Below the pieces are notes generated by a model that was not told where the DNA came from, ran no database searches, and saw nothing but the letters and a program-made list of their open reading frames with translations. 7,534 nt of DNA from Paracoccaceae bacterium (lineage in GTDB: Bacteria; Pseudomonadota; Alphaproteobacteria; Rhodobacterales; Rhodobacteraceae), in assembly GCA_023254015.1 (NCBI GenBank), contig JALQYS010000135.1, positions 1-7,534 of the forward strand, in the 5' to 3' direction. The first letter of the stretch is position 1. Every line of letters begins with the position of its first letter. A program made the position numbers and the translations under genes. Shown here one piece after another: positions 1 through 5,528 of the stretch.

Positions 1-151
1 CAACACGCCCGAGGCCTCTCGCACCATCGCCAGCGTGGCCGATGGCTGCGTGGTGGGCTCGGCCATCGTCAAGGAAATCGGCGCGGGCAAGACGCCCGAA
101 CAGGTGCTGGCCTTTGTTGCCGATCTGGCACAGGGCGCCCATTCCGCCTGA
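1..151 (+). CDS. trpA: Tryptophan synthase alpha chain, C-terminal end (partial)
   Basis: Only the last 49 codons are present; the reading frame starts at base 2 and runs off the left edge, ending at TGA 149-151. The alpha subunit cleaves indole-3-glycerol phosphate to indole and glyceraldehyde-3-phosphate in the last step of tryptophan synthesis, in a cytoplasmic complex with TrpB. The recognisable piece is the final strand and helix of the TIM barrel: a VADGCVVGSAIVKEI stretch, matching the family's ADG-VVVGSA-V phosphate-site region, followed by a short amphipathic C-terminal helix. Many family members read ADGVVVGSA; here a Cys replaces the first Val, which I consider a minor variation. 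The next gene begins 3 nt after the stop, so the two are probably cotranscribed. The identification rests on a short fragment, but the motif is distinctive. Confidence 0.88.
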   Translation, partial: NTPEASRTIASVADGCVVGSAIVKEIGAGKTPEQVLAFVADLAQGAHSA

Positions 152-154
152 GCC

Positions 155-628
155 ATGGGCGAGGTGCATGAACAGGCGTCGGTCCGCGACTGGTCGCGGC
201 TGCTGGGAAAAAGCTTTGCCGCGGTGACGGGGCGGCCCCTTCTGGCGGGCTGCGCGCCGGACGATCCCGATTTTGCGCGCCAGCTGTTCCTGTCGCCGCT
301 GCCGCTGGTCAGCCACGGCACCGGGGCAGACCCGATCTTCTGCTATGCCAACCGCGCGGCACTGACGCTGTGGGCGATGGACTGGGAGGCCTTCACCCGC
401 CTGCCCTCGCGTCTGTCGGCCGAAGATGACCCGGATATCCAGCGCGACCGCAACCGTTTTCTGCAACAGGCGGCCGAACGCGGTTGGGTGTCGGATTACA
501 CCGGCATCCGCAAGGCCGCCGATGGCCGGCGCTTTCGCATCGGCGAAACGGTGCTGTGGACGATCCGCGATGCAGACGGCCAACCACGCGGTCAGGCGGC
601 CCTGATCGGCAAGGTGACCCCGCTCTAG
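155..628 (+). CDS. MEKHLA domain-containing protein (PAS-like)
   Basis: A 157-residue protein without signal peptide or membrane segment, so probably cytoplasmic. It looks like a single MEKHLA domain, a PAS-related fold first named from the C-terminus of plant HD-ZIP III regulators and also found as stand-alone bacterial proteins. Supporting segments are PIFCYANRAALTLW (residues 60-73), the LPSRLSAE stretch (83-90), YTGIRKAADGRRFRIG (115-130) and the closing strand with LWTIRDADGQPRGQAA (134-149). There is no output domain (no kinase, GGDEF or HTH), so its signalling role, if any, is unknown; a small-molecule sensor or binding role is inference from the PAS relationship. The start at ATG 155 lies 3 nt after the trpA stop, which suggests translational coupling. 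I see no functional link to tryptophan synthesis, so the adjacency may be accidental. Confidence 0.8.
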   Translation: MGEVHEQASVRDWSRLLGKSFAAVTGRPLLAGCAPDDPDFARQLFLSPLPLVSHGTGADPIFCYANRAALTLWAMDWEAFTRLPSRLSAEDDPDIQRDRNRFLQQAAERGWVSDYTGIRKAADGRRFRIGETVLWTIRDADGQPRGQAALIGKVTPL

Positions 629-638
629 TCGATTTCCG

Positions 639-668
639 TTCGGACATCGTCCAGGGAAACCGTCCGAA
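639..668 (+). other. Inverted repeat after the MEKHLA gene
   Basis: Perfect 7-bp arms TTCGGAC (639-645) and GTCCGAA (662-668) enclose 16 nt, beginning 10 nt after the MEKHLA stop. There is no T-tract behind it, so it is not a classical intrinsic terminator. A competing small hairpin, GGAC-ATC-GTCC (642-652), overlaps the left arm. It could be an mRNA 3'-end structure or a chance repeat. Confidence 0.3.
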
Positions 669-706
669 TTCCGCCTGAACCGGGGTTTGGACAAATCGCC
701 CGCGCG

Positions 707-728
707 GTCTTGCTTTGGCCGGCAAGAC
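707..728. promoter_or_regulatory. Perfect palindromic repeat upstream of lldD (candidate operator)
   Basis: The arms GTCTTGC (707-713) and GCAAGAC (722-728) match perfectly around an 8-nt spacer. The repeat ends 34 nt before the lldD ATG, a position expected for an operator near a promoter or for a 5'-UTR hairpin. It does not resemble the TGGT-N-ACCA type site of GntR/FadR-family lactate regulators that I know. No convincing -35/-10 pair is visible around it, so the promoter cannot be placed. No regulator gene is in the window. Confidence 0.4.
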
Positions 729-762
729 TGTCAAAGTCACCTGAGAAGAACCGGGAGCTACC

Positions 763-1926
763 ATGCCAGTCATCACCTGCATCGACGACCTGAAGGCGCT
801 GCACAAGAAGCGCACGCCGAAGATGTTTTATGACTACATGGAGTCGGGCAGCTATACCGAGCAGACCTTTCGCGACAACGTCTCGGATTTCGCCCGGATC
901 CGGCTGCGTCAACGCGTGGCGCGCGATCTGACCGGGCGGACGACCGAAAGCCAGATGATTGGCGAGCGGGTGGCGATGCCGGTGGCGCTGTCGCCGGTCG
1001 GCTCTTGCGGGATGCAGGCCCCCGATGGCGAGATCAAGGCGGCCCGGGCGGCGGCGGAATTCGGTGTGCCCTTCACCCTGTCGACCATGTCGGTCTGTTC
1101 GATCGAAGACGTGGCGCAGTTTTCGCCGAAACCCTTCTGGTTCCAGCTTTACGTCATGCGCGACGAGGACTTTGTCGATGCCCTGATCGAACGGGCCCGG
1201 GCGGCGAAATGCTCGGCCCTGGTGTTGACGCTGGATCTGCAGATCCTCGGCCGGCGCCACAAGGATCTGAAAAACGGGCTGACCACCCCGCCCCGGCTGA
1301 CGCTGCCGAACATCCTTGACATGATGACCAAGCCGCGCTGGTCGCTTGGCATGCTGGCCACCCCGCGGCGGACCTTCCGCAACATCGTGGGCCATGCCAA
1401 GGGCGTCGGCGATCTGGCCAGCCTGACCTCATGGACGAACGAGCAGTTCGATCCGCTGTTGGACTGGAAGAAGGTCGCCCGCATTCGCGACCAATGGGGG
1501 GGCAAGCTGATCCTGAAGGGCATCCTTGATGCCGATGACGCCCGCATGGCGGCCGACACCGGGGCCGATGCGATCATCGTGTCGAACCATGGCGGGCGGC
1601 AACTGGACGGGGCCTTGTCGTCGATCCGGATGCTGCCGCAGATCGTGCGGGCCGTGGGCGACCGGACCGAGGTGTTCCTCGACAGCGGCATAAGGTCGGG
1701 TCAGGACGTGCTGAAGGCGCTGGCCCTGGGGGCCAAGGGCACGTTCATCGGGCGCAGCTATCTTTACGGTCTGGGGGCGATGGGACAGCCCGGCGTGGCC
1801 AAGGCCCTGGAGATCATCTGGAAGGAACTCGACATCACCATGGCGCTGTGTGGCGTGCAGAAGGCGACCGAACTGTCGCGCGACCACCTGCTGGTGCCTG
1901 AGGATTTCGAGGGCCGTTGGGCCTGA
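763..1926 (+). CDS. lldD: FMN-dependent L-lactate dehydrogenase (alpha-hydroxy-acid oxidase family)
   Basis: A 387-residue TIM-barrel flavoprotein close in length to E. coli LldD (396). The family oxidises L-2-hydroxy acids with FMN; LldD-type enzymes turn L-lactate into pyruvate and pass electrons to the quinone pool at the inner membrane. Aligned by eye to spinach glycolate oxidase, the active-site set is present: Tyr25 (YDYM), Tyr130 (FQLY), Arg165 (LGRRHKD), Lys252 (LKGI), and His276/Arg279 in SNHGGRQLDG, followed by the FMN phosphate segments DSGIRSG (307-313) and IGRSYLYG (329-336). The STMSVC stretch (107-112) matches LldD (STVSVC) rather than glycolate oxidase (SSWATSS). Residues about 175-215 form a hydrophobic, basic insertion comparable to the membrane-binding loop of LldD and mandelate dehydrogenase. 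GGGAG (753-757) stands 5 nt before ATG 763. Another 2-hydroxy acid as substrate is possible; family membership is certain. It appears monocistronic and convergent with meaB. Confidence 0.9.
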   Translation: MPVITCIDDLKALHKKRTPKMFYDYMESGSYTEQTFRDNVSDFARIRLRQRVARDLTGRTTESQMIGERVAMPVALSPVGSCGMQAPDGEIKAARAAAEFGVPFTLSTMSVCSIEDVAQFSPKPFWFQLYVMRDEDFVDALIERARAAKCSALVLTLDLQILGRRHKDLKNGLTTPPRLTLPNILDMMTKPRWSLGMLATPRRTFRNIVGHAKGVGDLASLTSWTNEQFDPLLDWKKVARIRDQWGGKLILKGILDADDARMAADTGADAIIVSNHGGRQLDGALSSIRMLPQIVRAVGDRTEVFLDSGIRSGQDVLKALALGAKGTFIGRSYLYGLGAMGQPGVAKALEIIWKELDITMALCGVQKATELSRDHLLVPEDFEGRWA

Positions 1927-1936
1927 GCGGCCCTTT
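1919..1936 (+). terminator. Candidate terminator straddling the lldD stop codon
   Basis: GGGCC (1919-1923) pairs with GGCCC (1929-1933) around a 5-nt loop that contains the TGA stop, and TTT follows at once. The stem is all G-C but short, and the T-tract is only three bases before CC, so termination may be weak or Rho-assisted. Its position at the end of lldD, facing a convergent gene, supports the call. Confidence 0.4.
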
Positions 1937-1966
1937 CCGATGTCTCTTTCCCGGAACCCTCGTCGT

Positions 1967-1979
1967 ACGCCTGCGGCGT
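1967..1979. repeat. Small hairpin in the lldD/meaB convergent gap
   Basis: ACGCC-TGC-GGCGT forms a 5-bp stem with a 3-nt loop in the 78-nt gap between the convergent lldD and meaB stops. There is no T-tract on either side. The surrounding ACGCC/GGCG-rich sequence looks like intergenic repeat material of GC-rich alphaproteobacteria, but this is recall only. It may help end meaB transcription or simply protect mRNA 3' ends. Confidence 0.3.
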
Positions 1980-2004
1980 CTCCTCGGGGGGCGTTGCGAC
2001 GGCG

Positions 2005-2970
2005 TCAGACGCGGCCCAGAAGGCCCAGCATCTCGGCCGCCGCCGCTTCGGGTGTGGCCTCTCCCCTGGCCACCGTCTCGCCCAGGCGGGCCATGATGCC
2101 TTTGGCCGGTTCGCGGGCAAGGGCCGCCAGCAGACCCTGCCGCACCTCTTCTTCGAACCAGTGCCGGGCCTGCGCAGCGCGGCGGCCCGCCCAATGGCCG
2201 GTCTCGCGCCGCCAGAGCGCCAGCGCCTGCATCTCGTCCCAGGCCTCGGCCATGCCCGACTGTTCCACGGCCGAGACCATCATCGCCTTGGGGAATCCGT
2301 CGGGATCCTGCGGACGGCGGCGCAACAGGCGCAAGGCACCGGCATAGTCGCCACAGGTGCGGGTGGCGGCCGGTTTCAGATCGCCGTCGGCCTTGTTAAC
2401 AAGGATCAGGTCGGCCATCTCCATGATGCCGCGCTTGACGCCCTGCAACTCGTCCCCACCCGCAGGCGCCAGAAGAAGGAGGAAGAGGTCGCACATCTCG
2501 GCCACCATCGTCTCGGACTGGCCGACGCCCACCGTCTCGATCAGCACCACGTCAAAACCGGCCGCCTCGCACAGCGCCACTGCCTCGCGGGTGCGGCGGG
2601 CGACGCCCCCCATCTGCGCCTGAGAGGGCGAAGGCCGGATGAAGGCGAGAGGATCGCGCGACAGCTCTTCCATCCGGGTCTTGTCGCCCAGGATCGAGCC
2701 GCCCGAACGGGCCGAGGACGGGTCCACCGCCAGAACCGCGACCCGTTTTCCCTGCGCGGTCAGGCGTTTGCCGAAAGCCTCGATGAAGGTTGACTTGCCG
2801 ACGCCGGGTGTGCCCGACAGGCCGATGCGCAGGGCCTGCCGGTCACGGCCCAGCGCAGAGAGAAGCGCCAGCGCCTGCGCCCGGTGATCGGCCCGCGCGC
2901 TTTCCACCAGTGTGATGGCCCGCGCCAGCGCCCGCCGATCCCCCGCCCGAATGGCCTCTGCCGAAATCAT
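2005..2970 (-). CDS. meaB: Methylmalonyl-CoA mutase-associated GTPase MeaB
   Basis: A 321-residue G3E-type P-loop GTPase. MeaB proteins gate adenosylcobalamin loading and protect methylmalonyl-CoA mutase or related acyl-CoA mutases from inactivation, so this supports propionate or ethylmalonyl-CoA pathway flux in the cytoplasm. Visible motifs: Walker A GTPGVGKST (53-61), AVDPSS (81-86, Mg-binding Asp), RPSPSQAQMGGVARRTRE (112-129), switch/G3 region ETVGVGQSET (145-154), DELQGVKRGIMEMADL (173-188) and the guanine-specificity motif NKAD (192-195), followed by the helical C-terminal dimerisation part. I chose ATG 2970 (MISAEAIRAGDRRALARAI) because family N-termini begin with this helix. The frame stays open upstream to 3117, but that extension only translates the intergenic repeat. 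The GGGGGG tract just upstream is a poor ribosome site. The mutase gene is not in the window; the gene stands alone, divergent from mtnP. Confidence 0.94.
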   Translation of the reverse strand: MISAEAIRAGDRRALARAITLVESARADHRAQALALLSALGRDRQALRIGLSGTPGVGKSTFIEAFGKRLTAQGKRVAVLAVDPSSARSGGSILGDKTRMEELSRDPLAFIRPSPSQAQMGGVARRTREAVALCEAAGFDVVLIETVGVGQSETMVAEMCDLFLLLLAPAGGDELQGVKRGIMEMADLILVNKADGDLKPAATRTCGDYAGALRLLRRRPQDPDGFPKAMMVSAVEQSGMAEAWDEMQALALWRRETGHWAGRRAAQARHWFEEEVRQGLLAALAREPAKGIMARLGETVARGEATPEAAAAEMLGLLGRV

Positions 2971-3045
2971 CTGCGCCCCCCGTTCCGTCGTTTGGCCCCT
3001 TTTGCCCGATGCTGCGGCGTTGCACCAGTGGCCAGTGTCGGGCAT

Positions 3046-3110
3046 GGGGGGCTTCGCGCCCCCCGCCGGCTTCGGATCGAAGCCGTCTCCCCCCGCGGAG
3101 TATTTCGGGA
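3046..3110. repeat. Two-hairpin intergenic repeat between meaB and mtnP
   Basis: Two near-perfect hairpins sit side by side. The first has stem 3046-3052/3058-3064 (GGGGGGC with GCCCCCC, loop TTCGC); the second has stem 3067-3074/3078-3085 (CGGCTTCG with CGAAGCCG, loop GAT). A C-rich tract, CCGCGGAG and TATTTCGGGAAGGGCAAG follow. From memory, Rhodobacteraceae genomes carry many intergenic copies of this layout: a G-run/C-run hairpin, a second hairpin, then a GGAGTATTT-like tail. Only one copy is in the window, so dispersion cannot be shown here. Confidence 0.55.
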
Positions 3111-3166
3111 AGGGCAAGACCCGATGTGTCTTGATCGGCGCGCTGAGGAGGCGTCTTTGCGCGGGC

Positions 3167-3196
3167 TTGAAACCCGGGGCGATTGCGCCGCAGAAT
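3167..3196 (+). promoter_or_regulatory. Candidate sigma70 promoter for mtnP
   Basis: TTGAAA (3167-3172, 5 of 6 consensus -35 bases) and CAGAAT (3191-3196, 4 of 6 consensus -10 bases) are 18 nt apart, with predicted start near 3203 and a leader of about 33 nt before the mtnP ATG. It lies just downstream of the hairpin repeat. The call rests only on box matches in a GC-rich background. Confidence 0.35.
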
Positions 3197-3235
3197 GGCG
3201 CGGTGCCATGCCGGCAAGATCAGGAGAGCGGTTCC

Positions 3236-4114
3236 ATGACCCAGACGAATACCCGAATGATCGGGGTCATCGGCGGATCGGGGGTTTATCAGATCGACGG
3301 GCTGGAGGGCGCCTCGTGGGTCAAGGTGAAAACGCCCTGGGGCAGGCCTTCGGATCAGGTGCTGGTGGGGCGGCTGAACGGGCTGGCGATGGCCTTTCTG
3401 CCGCGCCATGGCCGGGGCCATGTGGAGACGCCCTCGTCCATCAACTATCGCGCCAATATCGACGCGCTGAAGCGGCTGGGTTGCACCGATGTGGTGGCGG
3501 TCTCGGCGGTGGGCTCGTTGCGCGAGGATTTCGCGCCGGGGGATTTCGTGCTGGTCGACCAGTATATCGACCGGACCTTTGCCCGCGAGAAAAGCTTTTT
3601 CGGGCCGGGCTGCGTGGCCCATGTGTCGCTGGCCCATCCGACCTGCCCGCAGCTTTCGGCTGCCTGCGCCATGGCAGCCCGGCAGGCGAGGGCGCGGGTG
3701 CATGTGGGCGCGACCTATCTGGCGATGGAGGGGCCGCAGTTTTCCACCCGGGCCGAAAGCCTGATGTATCAGCAATGGGGGGCCGATGTGATCGGCATGA
3801 CCGGCATGCCCGAGGCGAAACTGGCCCGCGAGGCCGAGCTTTGCTATGCCAGCGTCGCCATGGTGACCGATTATGACTGCTGGCACGACGGCCATGACGC
3901 GGTGGACGTGCAGCAGGTGATTGCGACGCTGGTCGCCAATTCCGGCCGGGCCCGCGCGCTGGTTGCCGCCCTGCCCGGCCATCTGGACGCGGACCGCGCG
4001 CCCTGCCCGCAGGGCTGCGACCATGCGTTGAGCCATGCGCTGATGACCGCCCCTGACAAGCGCGACCCTGATCTTCTGGCCAGGCTTGATGCCGTTGCGG
4101 GGCGGGTGCTGTGA
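3236..4114 (+). CDS. mtnP: S-methyl-5'-thioadenosine phosphorylase
   Basis: A 292-residue member of the trimeric PNP/MTAP family, close to the usual length. It phosphorolyses 5'-methylthioadenosine, a by-product of polyamine and quorum-signal synthesis, to adenine and 5-methylthioribose-1-phosphate in the cytoplasm. Visible motifs: IGGSG (12-16), LPRHGRGH (55-62, phosphate-site Arg57/His58), INYRANIDAL (69-78), the VSAVGSL loop (89-95), MEGPQFSTRAES (164-175), IGMTGMPEAKLAREAELCYA (186-205) and TDYDCWH (211-217). The Asp212/Asp214 pair in that last motif is the adenine-reading feature that separates MTA phosphorylase from 6-oxopurine phosphorylases and methylthioinosine phosphorylase. Start ATG 3236 was chosen because AGGAG (3222-3226) lies 9 nt upstream and the family N-terminus begins here; the frame is open back to 2912, overlapping meaB and the repeat. 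First gene of a run leading to apt, which uses the adenine product. Confidence 0.95.
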   Translation: MTQTNTRMIGVIGGSGVYQIDGLEGASWVKVKTPWGRPSDQVLVGRLNGLAMAFLPRHGRGHVETPSSINYRANIDALKRLGCTDVVAVSAVGSLREDFAPGDFVLVDQYIDRTFAREKSFFGPGCVAHVSLAHPTCPQLSAACAMAARQARARVHVGATYLAMEGPQFSTRAESLMYQQWGADVIGMTGMPEAKLAREAELCYASVAMVTDYDCWHDGHDAVDVQQVIATLVANSGRARALVAALPGHLDADRAPCPQGCDHALSHALMTAPDKRDPDLLARLDAVAGRVL

Positions 4115-4139
4115 TGGTGCGGGCGCTCTGCCGCAGGGG

Positions 4140-4190
4140 CGGCGCTTGTGGCGCCGATCCGGCCCGTGGTATCGAAGCCCCAATCGGGGC
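4140..4190 (+). promoter_or_regulatory. Two hairpins in the mtnP to DUF2927 spacer
   Basis: The 90-nt spacer holds CGGCGC-TTGTG-GCGCCG (4140-4156, 6-bp stem, 4140-4145 with 4151-4156, minus 1 nt in the loop count) and GCCCC-AATC-GGGGC (4177-4190). The second hairpin abuts AAGGG (4191-4195), the likely ribosome site of the next gene. Neither has a T-tract, so full termination is unlikely; they could tune translation or mark an mRNA processing point. Confidence 0.35.
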
Positions 4191-4204
4191 AAGGGTTGGA
4201 TAGG

Positions 4205-4876
4205 ATGACAAAGGCAATCGGACTGGCGCTGGCGGCCTGCCTTGCCGCCGGCCTTGTGGCCCTGCCGCTTTGGGCCGGCGACGGGGTGATGACCGAGGGC
4301 AAGCTGTCGGACAAGGACTTTTTCCGGCTGGCCACCTGTGGCGCCACGCCCGGCGGCGATTGTGACGGGCCGGTGGTCAAATGGGCCGCGCCCGAGATTA
4401 CACTGGCGCTGGCCGCCGCGCATCGCCGCTATCCGCGCGATCTGGCCGCCCGCGTCTCGCGCGAGCTGGACCGGGCGATTGCCCAGATCAACGGCGCGGG
4501 CGCCGGTCTGCGCATCCGGCGCGACGACACCCTGCGCGACCCCGACATCATCGTGTCGCTTCCCGCGATCTCGGAAGGCGAAACCACCCGCAACATCCCC
4601 CGCATTCCGAACGGGCAGGTGATTGGCGTGGGTTTCATGTGGCTGTGGTGGAACGAACAGGCCGAAATCACCGGCGCCTCGATGCTGATCTCCGAGGACA
4701 TCCAGCCGCGCGACGTGCCCTCGGTCGTGCTGGAAGAGCTGTTCCAGTGCCTTGGCTTTCTCTACGACATCGAAAACCGCTATTACGAGGGCCGTTCGAT
4801 CCTGTCGCAAGACAGCAACGAGACCACCACCATCGCCGGGCAGGACCGCATGGCCCTGCGCAGGCTTTATCCCTGA
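4205..4876 (+). CDS. Exported DUF2927-like protein of unknown function
   Basis: A 223-residue protein. Residues 1-24 (basic start, then a long Ala/Leu stretch ending LPLWA-GDG) form a probable signal peptide, so a periplasmic location is inferred. The remainder resembles DUF2927, a family common in Rhodobacteraceae: a VKWAAPEITLAL strand (58-69), a helix with RVSRELDRAIAQIN (83-96), a DIIVSLP strand (114-120), then VVLEELFQCLGFLYD (174-188), RSILSQDSNE (197-206) and a final AGQDRMALRRLYP helix (211-223). This order copies the C-terminal half of metzincins, but the HExxH positions read E-E-L-F-Q, so zinc catalysis is unlikely. Cys45 and Cys53 could pair. ATG 4205 was preferred to ATG 4148 because it begins directly with the signal peptide and has AAGGG 9 nt upstream. 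It lies 21 nt before apt. Family assignment is by eye. Confidence 0.7.
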   Translation: MTKAIGLALAACLAAGLVALPLWAGDGVMTEGKLSDKDFFRLATCGATPGGDCDGPVVKWAAPEITLALAAAHRRYPRDLAARVSRELDRAIAQINGAGAGLRIRRDDTLRDPDIIVSLPAISEGETTRNIPRIPNGQVIGVGFMWLWWNEQAEITGASMLISEDIQPRDVPSVVLEELFQCLGFLYDIENRYYEGRSILSQDSNETTTIAGQDRMALRRLYP

Positions 4877-4897
4877 ACCGCAGAAAGACCCCAGACG

Positions 4898-5455
4898 ATG
4901 ACCACGCCCCCCGCAAGACCCGGCCAGAAAACGGTGCGCGATTATATCCGCACGATCGTGGATTTCCCGCATGAGGGCATCCTGTTCCGCGATGTGACCA
5001 CGCTCTTTGCCGATCCGCGCGGGTTTCGGATGTGTGTCGACCAGCTTCTGGCGCCCTATGTGGGCGTGCGGATCGACAAGGTGGTGGGGCTTGAGGCGCG
5101 CGGCTTCATTCTGGGCGGGGCCGTGGCGCATCAGCTCTCCACCGGCTTTGTGCCGATCCGCAAGAAGGGCAAGCTGCCCGGCCAGACCATCGCGCAGGCC
5201 TACAAGCTGGAATATGGCGAGGCGGTGGTCGAGGTGCATGACGACGCCATGCAGCCCGGCGAAAAGGTGCTGTTGGTGGATGACCTTCTGGCCACGGGCG
5301 GCACAGCCGAAGCCGGGATCAAGCTGATCGAACGATTGGGGGCCGAGGTGGTGGGCTGTGCCTTTGTGGTGGACCTGCCCGATCTGGGCGGCAGGCGCAA
5401 GCTGGAGGCGCTTGGGATGGAGGTGCACGCCCTTTGCGCCTTTGAAGGGCTGTGA
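4898..5455 (+). CDS. apt: Adenine phosphoribosyltransferase
   Basis: A 185-residue type I phosphoribosyltransferase that converts adenine and PRPP to AMP and pyrophosphate in the cytoplasm. Characteristic segments are the N-terminal VRDYIRTIVDFPHEGILFRDVTTL region (13-36, with the adenine-contacting FPHEGILFRD), GLEARGFILGGAVA (64-77), the flexible catalytic loop RKKGKLPGQT (88-97), the PRPP-binding loop VLLVDDLLATGGT (124-136) and a C-terminal VVDLPDLGGR stretch (157-166). Its length is slightly above the usual 170-180 because of a short polar N-terminal lead (TTPPARPGQ). The ribosome site upstream of ATG 4898 is weak (AGAAAGA, 4882-4888), and 21 nt separate it from the DUF2927-like gene, so translation may depend on coupling. 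It consumes the adenine released by the mtnP product three genes back, a clear pathway link. Confidence 0.96.
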   Translation: MTTPPARPGQKTVRDYIRTIVDFPHEGILFRDVTTLFADPRGFRMCVDQLLAPYVGVRIDKVVGLEARGFILGGAVAHQLSTGFVPIRKKGKLPGQTIAQAYKLEYGEAVVEVHDDAMQPGEKVLLVDDLLATGGTAEAGIKLIERLGAEVVGCAFVVDLPDLGGRRKLEALGMEVHALCAFEGL

Positions 5456-5528
5456 CGGCGCCTTGGTTGTGCCCGTGGCGCGCTTGCACTAACGTGCGGG
5501 AAACCGGGAAAAAGGGTTCCTGCCGCCC
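5456..5528 (+). other. Spacer between apt and the membrane protein gene
   Basis: The 73-nt spacer holds a small inverted repeat, GCAC-TAAC-GTGC (5486-5497), and an A/G-rich tract with AAAAAGGG (5509-5516), which may be the ribosome site although it is about 12 nt from the ATG. TTGGTT (5463-5468) is a possible weak -35, but no credible -10 is visible. The next gene may be read through from apt or have its own promoter. Confidence 0.25.

Noticed and set aside
625..1395. Minus-strand open frame opposite lldD
   Set aside because: Shadow of lldD with Arg/His/Gly-rich composition and no recognisable motif.
2971..3117. A 49-residue N-terminal extension of MeaB (frame open to 3117)
   Set aside because: The extension translates the hairpin repeat, has Gly/Pro-rich composition unlike a domain, and MeaB families begin with the helix starting at the ATG at 2970.
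2912..3235. A 108-residue extension of MtnP starting at 2912
   Set aside because: It would overlap the meaB coding region and the repeat; the ATG at 3236 has a good ribosome site and the family's usual N-terminus.
4205..4243. Lipobox-like LAAC at residues 9-12 of the DUF2927-like protein
   Set aside because: The Cys comes too early, after only a few hydrophobic residues, and the hydrophobic stretch continues well beyond it; a signal peptidase I type peptide fits better.
2843..5428. Very long minus-strand open frame (about 861 codons) opposite mtnP, the DUF2927-like gene and apt
   Set aside because: It is antisense to three well-supported genes and is rich in His, Arg and Gln, as expected for the complement of GC-rich coding sequence; no domain is recognisable.
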